DNA from: SAR324 cluster bacterium
GTDB taxonomy: Bacteria > SAR324 > NAC60-12
Length of the DNA stretch: 38,541 nt
Assembly (NCBI GenBank): GCA_022448485.1
Contig: JAKUUI010000017.1
Coordinates: 1 to 38,541 of the forward strand
Direction of reading: 5' to 3'
The notes under the pieces are model-generated. The model made no database searches and was not told the origin of the DNA. It was given only the letters and a program-made list of their open reading frames with translations. A program made the position numbers and the translations under genes. Numbering within the stretch: the stretch's first letter is position 1; every line of letters starts with the position of its first letter. Shown in pieces: positions 26,848 through 34,465 of the stretch.

Positions 26848-27627
26848 ATGAATACCGGAAACAACGTTGAACAGGCACTGCAAGTCAGTGCGACAAGCTT
26901 GCGCAACCGTGCTTCAAAAAGTAGTAATGACGGCAAAGAACTGGGGAAACAAGATTTCCTGAATTTGCTGATGACTCAAATGTCTAATCAGGATCCTCTT
27001 GATCCAATGGATTCAGCGGGCATGATGCAGCAATTGGCTTCGATGGGTACGGTGGAACAACTACAGAACCTCAATAGTCAGACAGCTAAAATGATGGCAA
27101 TTCAGCAGCACATCGCCAAGGCTACCGCCGGCAGTTTGTTGGATAAAGATGTGGAAGTTGGCGCAAGAAAGATTCCTTTGAAAAACGGAGATACTATTCC
27201 GGTCACTTATAAGTTGGACGGAAGTGCCGACCGGGTAATGCTCCTTGTACATGATTCCACTGGAGAAATGATACGTGAGGTCAACCTTGAAAGCAGAGCA
27301 CAGGGCGTTCATGAATTTTCCTGGGATGGGCGTGACAATGACGGAGATGTATTGCCGGACGGAAATTATAGCTTCAACGTGTTTGCAAGAACTGATGGAG
27401 GTGAAGAGATTGGTGTTACACTGACGAAATCCGGACAAGTATCTATGGTTCGATTTGATGGTAGTGACTCTCTGTTGAAAATCAATGGCGAGTGGGTTCC
27501 TGCTAATGAAATGGTTGGTTTAGGTAATAAATCAAAATTGCGGTATCAAGATGCAGTGCCTCTTCCAGCACGAACAGAACTGATGACCCGAAAAAATCCT
27601 GTCTGGAGTTCCAGAAGTTCTGATTAA
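26848..27627 (+). CDS. flgD: Flagellar hook assembly scaffolding protein FlgD
   Basis: The hook cap that guides FlgE polymerisation and is later discarded. 259 residues. The N-terminal signature KQDFLNLLMTQMSNQDPLDPMD with MQQLASMGTVEQLQNLN (residues 31-75) is unmistakable. The C-terminal half has the tudor-like and fibronectin-like domains, including the FlgD signature around EFSWDGRDNDGDVLPDGNYSF. An AAGG lies before the ATG. It follows fliK by 13 bp and precedes flgE by 130 bp. Confidence 0.96.
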   Translation: MNTGNNVEQALQVSATSLRNRASKSSNDGKELGKQDFLNLLMTQMSNQDPLDPMDSAGMMQQLASMGTVEQLQNLNSQTAKMMAIQQHIAKATAGSLLDKDVEVGARKIPLKNGDTIPVTYKLDGSADRVMLLVHDSTGEMIREVNLESRAQGVHEFSWDGRDNDGDVLPDGNYSFNVFARTDGGEEIGVTLTKSGQVSMVRFDGSDSLLKINGEWVPANEMVGLGNKSKLRYQDAVPLPARTELMTRKNPVWSSRSSD

Positions 27628-27757
27628 GACCGGCTGAACACGCAAGTTCAGTTGTGAACGATTAGTTTCAAACTATTCATTTTTGTAATAATATCTATGC
27701 GAAACAATGGACTGTGTCGCCTGGTATGTTTTCTAATTCAGCTTAAGGAGAAATAAA

Positions 27758-29242
27758 ATGGCGTTACTAGGATCATTGAATACTGGAGCCAGCGGGGTAA
27801 AAACCCATGGCAAATCCATGCAGATTATTGGTAATAACATTGCCAACGTCAATACCTTTGGTTACAAAAGCAACGATGTTGCTTTTGAAGACTTAATGGG
27901 AAATTCATGGCCACAAGGTTCAGCAGTTACAAAGGCCAGTAATGGTGTATCAATTGGTGGAGTGGAAATGGACTCTTCACAGGGTGCATTTGAAAACACG
28001 TCCATTAGCACGGATATGGCAATTGCCGGCGGTGGTTTTTTTACTATAGTTAATCCTGTTACTGGCACAGAGGTATACACTCGTAATGGAGAGTTTTCAT
28101 ATAATAAAGAAGGTTATCTTACTACCCTGCGTGGAGGGCTTGTGCAGGCTTTGCAAGTGGATCGACTTACCAATGAGAGCAAAGGAATTCCAGGATCGCT
28201 TAAAGTTTTAGGTCTTGTTGATGCTCCTCAACCAACAGGGACCGGACAAAGAGGAACCGGTATTAAGATTGCCGCAAACCTTGATGCGAATGCAACCGTC
28301 AAAGATATCCCTGTGGATCCAAGCAATGTACTGGACAGCATGTACAATTTTGCGACATCAACCACTGTTTATGATGCACTGGGTAACTCTCACGCTGCAA
28401 CAATTGCCATGAGAAAACGGCCGGACCTTCCGGAACAAATTGATCCTGCTACTGGTCAACCAATCGCGGGAACTGGTGTCAGCAATCAGTGGGAATACTA
28501 TTTGATGTTTGATGGAGCTTCTTTGGGACAGGTCCCGGGAGTAATGATCGCAGTCGGCGGTGGATTCATGCAGTTTACTGATGATGGGAAATTAATTGCC
28601 ACGACAGGTGGTTCTTTTGAAGCACAGCCTGGAGGAGTTGGGCCGGATGGTCAGCCTTTGCCTGCCGGACCACCTCGATTAATTCCACAGCCTGTGGATC
28701 CTGACACAGGAGTTCCACAATTTGCTGTTTCTTTCGGTGGTGGGACTCCGATAGTTCTTGGAGTGCATCTCGGAGAGGGTTATAATCCTGATGATCCCAG
28801 AGATCCTAGAACAGGGTTGGATGGTATTACTCAGTTTGCAGGGCATTACAATGTGATTCGAACCAGTGCAGACGGCAACCCTTCTGGAAATTTGGAGAGT
28901 ATTTACTTGCAAGACAATGGAACTGTGAACGGAGTGTTTGATGCCGGATACACTCGTGCGATTGGCAGAATCGTTTTGACAAAATTTGACAATCCTGGGA
29001 AACTTGCTCAAGTCGGTGATAATATGCTTGTTGAAACCTTAGGTTCCGGGAAGAAAGTGACAGGTGAGGCTGGTACTGCAGGGCTGGGAGAAATTCGCAG
29101 TCAAAGTCTGGAGCAGTCAAACGTTGATCTCTCTGAGGAATTTGTCAATATGGTTGAGACGCAACGTGCCTTTCAAGCAAGTGCTAAAACAGTGACTACT
29201 TCTGATGAGATGATTCAAGACCTGATCAACATGAAGCGGTAA
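27758..29242 (+). CDS. flgE: Flagellar hook protein FlgE
   Basis: The structural subunit of the hook, 494 residues. The N-terminal rod/hook signature SLNTGASGVKTHGKSMQIIG then NNIANVNTFGYKS (10-45), the FlgE/F/G central domain with GGGFFTIVNPVTG and YTRNGEFSYNKEGYL, and the C-terminal helix SNVDLSEEFVNMVETQRAFQ through MIQDLINMKR are all present. A Pro/Gly-rich variable region at about 225-345 is the surface-exposed D2-type domain. A strong AAGGAG lies before the ATG, as expected for an abundant product. The 130-bp upstream gap could hold its own promoter, but no sigma-28 or sigma-54 site is clear. A strong terminator at 29254 ends the cluster. Confidence 0.96.
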   Translation: MALLGSLNTGASGVKTHGKSMQIIGNNIANVNTFGYKSNDVAFEDLMGNSWPQGSAVTKASNGVSIGGVEMDSSQGAFENTSISTDMAIAGGGFFTIVNPVTGTEVYTRNGEFSYNKEGYLTTLRGGLVQALQVDRLTNESKGIPGSLKVLGLVDAPQPTGTGQRGTGIKIAANLDANATVKDIPVDPSNVLDSMYNFATSTTVYDALGNSHAATIAMRKRPDLPEQIDPATGQPIAGTGVSNQWEYYLMFDGASLGQVPGVMIAVGGGFMQFTDDGKLIATTGGSFEAQPGGVGPDGQPLPAGPPRLIPQPVDPDTGVPQFAVSFGGGTPIVLGVHLGEGYNPDDPRDPRTGLDGITQFAGHYNVIRTSADGNPSGNLESIYLQDNGTVNGVFDAGYTRAIGRIVLTKFDNPGKLAQVGDNMLVETLGSGKKVTGEAGTAGLGEIRSQSLEQSNVDLSEEFVNMVETQRAFQASAKTVTTSDEMIQDLINMKR

Positions 29243-29253
29243 TTCCCAAATAT

Positions 29254-29281
29254 AATGAGGGCCTTTTGGCCCTCATTTTTT
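29254..29281 (+). terminator. Strong intrinsic terminator after flgE
   Basis: A perfect 10-bp stem AATGAGGGCC / GGCCCTCATT with a TTTT loop is followed by a T-run. It lies 11 bp beyond the flgE stop and closes the flagellar cluster. The symmetrical A-run before the stem gives it some bidirectional capacity. Confidence 0.93.
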
Positions 29282-29388
29282 CCTGCCTTATTAAATTCTC
29301 CAAAAAAATATTAAGACCTACTATACTACGGTTGTTGAGCTTTAGCTTAATTTGCCTTTTGTTTCAAAAACACGATTGAAATCTTTCG

Positions 29389-30033
29389 ATGACGTTTTCC
29401 ATTGTTCTGAGGGATTCCGAAGAAAACAGTTTCGGCATTGCAGTAGCGACCAAACATTTTGCGGTCGGAGCATTGGTTCCGCATTTGCGCTCCGGAGTGG
29501 GTGCCGTTGCCGTTCAAGCTTCCACCAATCCGCATCTTGGACTGTCTGGATTGGAGCAACTGGCTTCCGGAAAAAACATTGAACAAGCGTTGAAAACAGT
29601 TTTGGCAGAAGATCCGGAAGCGGGTTTGCGCCAATTACACGGTTTGGACGCGTCCGGAAGATCATGGGCTTGGAGCGGAAAGCAAACGAAAAAATGGGCA
29701 GGACATCAATGCGGAGAAAATTATAGCGTGGCTGGGAATATGCTGACCGGGCTGGAAGTGGTGGAAACTTGTGTGGAATCTTTGCTGAAAAATACAGACT
29801 TGCCTTTAGAAGAGAAACTGCTCAAAGCACTGCAAGCGGGAGAACAGGCCGGAGGTGATCGTCGAGGCAAGCAATCTGCAGCCTTGCTGACGGTTCGGCA
29901 TCAGCCCTTCACGTGGTGCAATTTACGGGTTGACGATCATCCGGAACCGTTGTCTGAACTGGAACGCCTGTTTAGCGAATTTAGGAAGCCTTATTATCAG
30001 GAGTTTGTTTCTGTAATTCATGGTCAGTCTTGA
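29389..30033 (+). CDS. DUF1028 family protein (Ntn-hydrolase-like fold)
   Basis: 214 residues starting MTFSIVLRDSE, with GIAVATKHFAVGALVPHLRSGVGAVA, ASTNPHLGLSGLEQLASG and GEQAGGDRRGKQSAALL, the three conserved blocks of DUF1028. Members resemble N-terminal-nucleophile hydrolases, in which the residue after Met (here Thr2) would be the nucleophile; no reaction is established for this protein. The C-terminus includes WCNLRVDDHPEPLSELERL. It ends 1 bp short of the convergent outer-membrane gene at 30035. No ribosome binding site is visible, and the start is chosen because it gives the conserved N-terminus. Confidence 0.9.
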   Translation: MTFSIVLRDSEENSFGIAVATKHFAVGALVPHLRSGVGAVAVQASTNPHLGLSGLEQLASGKNIEQALKTVLAEDPEAGLRQLHGLDASGRSWAWSGKQTKKWAGHQCGENYSVAGNMLTGLEVVETCVESLLKNTDLPLEEKLLKALQAGEQAGGDRRGKQSAALLTVRHQPFTWCNLRVDDHPEPLSELERLFSEFRKPYYQEFVSVIHGQS

Positions 30034-30034
30034 A

Positions 30035-30691
30035 TTAAAAGCCATAATAGAAGCCGATAAATGAAGCTGTACCGCCGAGTGAAAGCGGTTTGTCTTCCGT
30101 GGGGACTTGAAAATCGGCGGAGGTGTATTGTTGAGTGAAGACAATACCCAATCCATTAAAAGGAATTCGGACACCGAATTTGTAATAAAATGGATTGTCA
30201 ACCTGTCCGAAAATGGTACCAGAAGTTGTGTTACTTCCTGTTGTTAATTCCTCTTTCACTTTTGCTGAATAATTCCCTGTACCAAAACCTATGAAGGGAA
30301 ACCAAAAATCTCCCCGATAATAAAAATTCAGTCCGTACAACAGCCCCACAGCAGAAAGATTGACTTGTGAACTATCGTTTTCAAAAGTATATTTTTTTTC
30401 GTAGCTATGGACCTCCATCCCAAATCCACTGGCAACTGATCCGGTTGTCTTGTAAAAGTCGAAAGATATAATTTTTAGATTAACCTGCCGGTTTTCCTTC
30501 AATGCACCATGTTTAGCCTCCAAAGAGTTTAAGTATGAGTCCATACGTCCCACTCCGGGTGCCGGACTTCCGGTATCTTGCTGTCCGTTTTGAACTGCTA
30601 GATAAACCACAGTTTGCTCCACACCCCATCCTGTTGATGCACAGAAAAGCAAACACATTCCGCACAAGAGAAGTTTGACAAAATTTTTCAC
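30035..30691 (-). CDS. Secreted, probable outer-membrane beta-barrel protein
   Basis: The likely start is GTG at 30691, overlapping the upstream stop (GTGA, 4 bp), which yields a signal peptide (VKNFVKLLLCGMCLLFCAST). An ATG at 30712 in the same frame adds 7 residues and lies inside the upstream gene. The mature part of about 195 residues has barrel-like alternating strands (VGLLYGLNFYYRGDFWFPFIGFG, YKFGVRIPFNGLGIVFTQQY) and ends SFIGFYYGF, with a terminal Phe as expected for BAM recognition. It is cotranscribed with the DUF3187 protein and both may act together in the outer membrane. Family and substrate are not recognised. Confidence 0.8.
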   Translation of the reverse strand: MKNFVKLLLCGMCLLFCASTGWGVEQTVVYLAVQNGQQDTGSPAPGVGRMDSYLNSLEAKHGALKENRQVNLKIISFDFYKTTGSVASGFGMEVHSYEKKYTFENDSSQVNLSAVGLLYGLNFYYRGDFWFPFIGFGTGNYSAKVKEELTTGSNTTSGTIFGQVDNPFYYKFGVRIPFNGLGIVFTQQYTSADFQVPTEDKPLSLGGTASFIGFYYGF

Positions 30692-31833
30692 CAATGAACC
30701 CCCATTTCCCAAAATAATACAAAATCTGTTTCATTGCCAAAATTGTTGTAATCCTGTATGAAACCAGCTTCCCAAAATAGTGAACCAGAGGTAAATTTGT
30801 AGCCGAATGCAGAAACACTGGTAGGAACACTCAAGTTTGAGTTTCGCTGTTCCTGGTTTTCTCCATTTGTAGAGCGAGAGCTGGCTTCTGTTTTCGGAAA
30901 GATGCTGCTTTGCGAGACAGTTTGGAAAACAAATGATTCTCCCTCTTCAATTAGGTACTCCAGAGACATGAACCGGTGGCTCAGGGAAGATGCAAATCCT
31001 CGATTTTGGCCGATTCTGGTTTTTCCATCGCCAAAATAAACTATCCAATTATCGAATCCTTTTGACAGAATTAGGTAGTACCCCCAATCTACACCGCCAC
31101 TGCGAATTAATTGTTGTTCTCCGCTTCTGTCAGTATTGGCAAATTTATAGGATAATTTCAAAGTAGCAGCAGGCATGACCTTTCCGCCTTCAGAAAAATT
31201 CCATTTCAGTCCCATGGTTGGTTCACCTCGCACATTGTATATCTGCTTGGTACTGGCGAAGATAAATTTTCCATCTTGTACCACATAATAGGCATATTGG
31301 TTGCGCTCAGAAAGAGCACGATAAGCTCCACCTCTTTTGAAATTTGAAATACCAATCATGCTATGCACACTTTCAATGGAACTATCCATGAAACCGCCAT
31401 CCAAAGATAAGAATGGCAATTCGAGTTTTAGTTCTAATGAATCCGATATTCCGTAGCGGTATTTAAACTTTTTACGCTTGCTTTCTGCGTCCAGATACAA
31501 ACTGAATCCAGTGACTGTTTTTCCGTCTTTGTCCAAAAAGTCAGCTACGGTTAAGCCGCGGGCCACTTCTTTTTTTGTGATTTGTTCAGTCGGACCCTGA
31601 GTGTTAACAAAGGTATTTGCGATCTCGATACTAAAAGACAGTTTTGATTCACCATCTTTTAGAGTTAAGGTGTTGCCGGGAGACATGGCTAAAAATTGCT
31701 GATTTACCAAAAATTGGGGGCGAATTTCCAATGGACCAAGGCCGGAGTTTTTTGTGCCGGCATTAGTTGAACTTCTCCAGCTGAAAAAAACTAGTAAAGC
31801 TGATAATAAAACTAATAATCCTTTTATTTTCAT
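30688..31833 (-). CDS. DUF3187 family outer-membrane protein
   Basis: 381 residues. A signal peptide covers about 1-25 (MKIKGLLVLLSALLVFFSW...). The start LGPLEIRPQFLVNQQFLAMSP is the DUF3187 signature, followed by YRYGISDSLELKLELPFLSLDGGFMDSSIE and further barrel-like strands such as WGYYLILSKGFDNWIVYFG. The C-terminus FVLFWEMGVHW ends in an aromatic residue, as in barrels. The function of DUF3187 is unknown; a lipid or hydrocarbon transport role is sometimes proposed for similar barrels but nothing here shows it. AGG lies 4 bases before the ATG. It overlaps the next gene by 4 bp. Confidence 0.87.
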   Translation of the reverse strand: MKIKGLLVLLSALLVFFSWRSSTNAGTKNSGLGPLEIRPQFLVNQQFLAMSPGNTLTLKDGESKLSFSIEIANTFVNTQGPTEQITKKEVARGLTVADFLDKDGKTVTGFSLYLDAESKRKKFKYRYGISDSLELKLELPFLSLDGGFMDSSIESVHSMIGISNFKRGGAYRALSERNQYAYYVVQDGKFIFASTKQIYNVRGEPTMGLKWNFSEGGKVMPAATLKLSYKFANTDRSGEQQLIRSGGVDWGYYLILSKGFDNWIVYFGDGKTRIGQNRGFASSLSHRFMSLEYLIEEGESFVFQTVSQSSIFPKTEASSRSTNGENQEQRNSNLSVPTSVSAFGYKFTSGSLFWEAGFIQDYNNFGNETDFVLFWEMGVHW

Positions 31834-32125
31834 ATACCTAAACTGAGAACATAAAAAACTTTAGTATGCCTTGAATTTTGTAAACATCCCCAGCGAAAGT
31901 GAATCCAAGAGTTATGCCTTTTACCTTATGAAAAAATTTGTCACAGTAAAACCAATTGATTTGCATTATTTTGTCACCTGGCCAGTCTGGAACAGATGTA
32001 GTAGCAGGGACAATTATTGCTGGAAGAATCATTGCATTATCAGAAATAACTGTCTCATAAACTGTTTACTGATCTCAGTTGTAATTTTGGAAATATATTA
32101 ATAACAAACTTTGAGGAGTCTCTGA

Positions 32126-32866
32126 ATGAAGCTTGAAAAAAAACTTGTTTCCACAGGATACTGGCTGTTTCGTTGGAGGAGTTATTTCCCCATTATCATC
32201 ATTTTGATTTTCATTCCTGCAATGGCCGAATATGAATATGTGGGAGGAAGCCGGGAGATGACGACAACCTGGGGTTTATTCAGTTTGGTCGTCGGATTAG
32301 TGGGTTTGTTTTTCAGAATTCTTGTTGTAGGATACACTCCGAAAAACACTTCCGGAAGGAATACGAGGGAACAAGTTGCAGATGTCCTAAATATTAGCGG
32401 ATGGTACTCTGTTGTGAGACACCCGCTTTATCTGGGAAACTACATAATGGGACTTGGAATTTCCCTGTTTCCGTTTTCCTGGTGGATGCCCGTGATTTAC
32501 ACATTGGCATTTGCCCTTTATTACGAGCGAATAATGGTGGCAGAAGAAGATTTTCTCAGGGGTAAGTTTGGGGATGACTTTGAAAAATGGTCAGCAGCTA
32601 CACCAGGCTTCTTTCCTGATTTTTCTAAATGGGATAGTCCCTCTTTGGAATTTTCCTTCAAAAACATCTTACGCAGAGAATATTCGAGTCTCTTTGCACT
32701 CGTTTTTTGTTTTACAGTTCTTGATCTGATCGGCAATTATCTGGTTGTTCAGAGACTCTATACCGTACCCATGTGGAATAATCTGTTCTGGGCTACTCTT
32801 GCAGCCTATATAATTTTTAGAACCTTGAAGCGGCATACTAAGGTTCTGGACGTACAAGGGCGGTAA
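32126..32866 (+). CDS. Integral membrane methyltransferase, ICMT/PEMT-like, with extra C-terminal helices
   Basis: 246 residues with about five to six membrane segments. The isoprenylcysteine-carboxyl/phospholipid methyltransferase core is clear: VVRHPLYLGNYIMGLGISL (SAM and substrate pocket) and YYERIMVAEEDFLRGKFGDDFEKW (the conserved Glu-Glu region). An N-terminal helix pair (FPIIIILIFIPAM) and a C-terminal pair (SLFALVFCFTVLDLIGNYLVV and NNLFWATLAAYIIF) lie outside the core. Methylated lipid A 1-phosphate is made by a related enzyme (LmtA) in Leptospira, which is one possible role; methylation of membrane phospholipids is another. A strong GAGGAG precedes the ATG. It neighbours outer-membrane genes on the opposite strand. 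Confidence 0.85.
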   Translation: MKLEKKLVSTGYWLFRWRSYFPIIIILIFIPAMAEYEYVGGSREMTTTWGLFSLVVGLVGLFFRILVVGYTPKNTSGRNTREQVADVLNISGWYSVVRHPLYLGNYIMGLGISLFPFSWWMPVIYTLAFALYYERIMVAEEDFLRGKFGDDFEKWSAATPGFFPDFSKWDSPSLEFSFKNILRREYSSLFALVFCFTVLDLIGNYLVVQRLYTVPMWNNLFWATLAAYIIFRTLKRHTKVLDVQGR

Positions 32867-32914
32867 TTGCGTGAATTTTCTCAAATCACTCAGTTGTAAA
32901 TTCAGTAGTTAACA

Positions 32915-33904
32915 ATGTCCAAACTTAACGAAATGATTCGCGAATTCCGTGAAGACATTGGCCAGAGTATTGAAGGTTTGGCGTTGCTGATGCAGATGGA
33001 GCCGGATGAATTTGCTCAGCTGGAGGAAGATTGGATTCCTCCGGATGACATTCTTCAGCGGCTTTGTGCGCTCTTTGAATGGAATTATCGGGACATCAAA
33101 CGGCTTGCAGACAAAACTCCATCTGTTAAACTCGGACAAAATTATCCGGAAAAACCTGAATCTTCTTTAACAGAGGAAACTCCATCTAAAATCAGCGTAC
33201 CTCCTTTTGCCAGAATGATTCGGGAAGCCCGCATCAAAGCCAAGCAGGATGCACGGGGAATAGCTACCTTACTAGGCGTGTCTCCGGATTATTATGAAGA
33301 GTTGGAAGCAGATCTCATTCCTCCTGATGACTTGCTGCGTAAATTATGCTCCCTGTTTGGTTGGAACTACAAACAAATACAACAAAAAATCAGCAGACAA
33401 AGTACAGTTCTGTATGGCACACGGCAGCCTCCACTAACTGCCAGTGAAATTCAGGCACGACTTCCGAAGATTGAACTGCCGGAAATAACGGATATTCCTG
33501 CACCAGTTTCTCTGCACGAGCAAATTCAGCAGGCGAGAATTAGAGCAGATCAGAATGTGGAGGGGATTTCCCTTTTGCTGCAAGTCAACCCTAAATATTA
33601 TGAGCAGATTGAAGCCGGAGATGTGATACCGGATCAGGATTTACTGAAACGCATTTCTTCTCTCTTCGGCTGGAATTATCATGAAATGCTGCATCGTGAA
33701 AAAAGCTCACAATATGGGCAACTGCAGCCTGCGGTTACCTCTCTGGATTCAGCGGACTCCTCAAAAACTGAAATAAAACTCAGGGAAGTCCAGGAGAAAA
33801 TTGCAGAAAACTGGCGGGAAATTACCCGAGAAAGACAGGAAACTCTGCTGACACAATTGGAATTGATCAGTGAAATGATGGAACGTTGGAAGAACGAGGA
33901 CTAG
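32915..33904 (+). CDS. Protein with three tandem helix-turn-helix (XRE-like) repeats and a coiled-coil tail
   Basis: 329 residues. Three related domains, each about 58 residues, lie at 7-64, 101-158 and 204-261. Each has the form (M/Q)IxxAR or FREDI, then a GIxxLL helix, (P)xxYYEx(L/I)E, a PPDDLLxxL turn and a SLFGWNYxxI end. This is the layout of HTH_3/XRE DNA-binding domains (turn between helices 2 and 3, then LFGWNY). They are linked by Pro- and Ser-rich spacers of 35-45 residues. A final helix (270-329) is a charged coiled coil (EIKLREVQEKIAENWREITRERQE). No enzyme or ligand-binding domain is present. It could be a multivalent DNA-binding regulator; the repeats may also be non-DNA-binding. 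It follows the methyltransferase by 48 bp. Confidence 0.8.
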   Translation: MSKLNEMIREFREDIGQSIEGLALLMQMEPDEFAQLEEDWIPPDDILQRLCALFEWNYRDIKRLADKTPSVKLGQNYPEKPESSLTEETPSKISVPPFARMIREARIKAKQDARGIATLLGVSPDYYEELEADLIPPDDLLRKLCSLFGWNYKQIQQKISRQSTVLYGTRQPPLTASEIQARLPKIELPEITDIPAPVSLHEQIQQARIRADQNVEGISLLLQVNPKYYEQIEAGDVIPDQDLLKRISSLFGWNYHEMLHREKSSQYGQLQPAVTSLDSADSSKTEIKLREVQEKIAENWREITRERQETLLTQLELISEMMERWKNED

Positions 33905-34465
33905 AGTATTTTGATTCGAAATAGAAAAGTAGTGCAGAAACACTCGTCAGCTTATACGACCATGTGCGGTGTGTGAAGTAGTGATTAGTAGATTAAATTG
34001 ATGTATTTGTTTAACCTGAGTACACCCTCCAAGATGGTCGGGGATGTGGTACCATTGCCAAAGCTACCTTTCCATTTTTTCTTTTTATGATTTTGTCCAC
34101 TGCATTGCTGACCATTTTTCCAGAAATTACATTCTATTTTTCTGGCTTGAAAATGAAGTGGTCTCCTCTTTAATTTTGACAATGTCACATTAAAAAAATT
34201 TATACATGATTACAGGATAAACAAGATTTTTGTCTGCTTTTGCTGGCCGTTCATTCGCTTATTTGTCCAGTCTATCCTGTAATACTGCCAAAAAAATTGA
34301 AAGTGATATTATTAAATAGTAATCCCTTTATTCTCGGGTCTCTGCCAGATCGAGTAGTTCTGACTTTAAGAATAGCACCGAAAAAATTTGGGGGTATTCC
34401 TAATCTAAATTTGCATTGCACAACCCACTCAATGTGGTATGGGTTCCTATTTTCTGGCTGATCGC
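33905..34465. other. Intergenic region with an inverted repeat
   Basis: A 561-bp gap. Short open frames on both strands (for example 33985-34188 and 34272-34493, minus) lack a ribosome binding site and recognisable motifs. The perfect 11-bp inverted repeat at 34209-34283 is the main structure, with a smaller 7-bp hairpin at 34120-34145. The promoter of the oxoprolinase gene should be here, but none is clear. Confidence 0.5.
34209..34283. repeat. Inverted-repeat element ending ATTACAGGATA
   Basis: ATTACAGGATA at 34209-34219 is mirrored by TATCCTGTAAT at 34273-34283, enclosing about 53 bp. The inner flanks also partly match. Such ATTACAGGAT/ATCCTGTAAT ends are common in interspersed intergenic repeats of many bacterial genomes, so this may be a degenerate member of a small non-coding repeat family. 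Confidence 0.6.

Noticed and set aside
31838-32101. Overlapping short frames between the DUF3187 gene and the membrane methyltransferase
   Set aside because: Neither strand shows a start signal or family motif, and the two frames are antisense to each other.
33985-34188. Minus-strand frame with Lys- and Cys-rich peptide, considered as a transposase remnant
   Set aside because: No catalytic motif, no terminal repeats and no ribosome binding site; the resemblance is only in composition.
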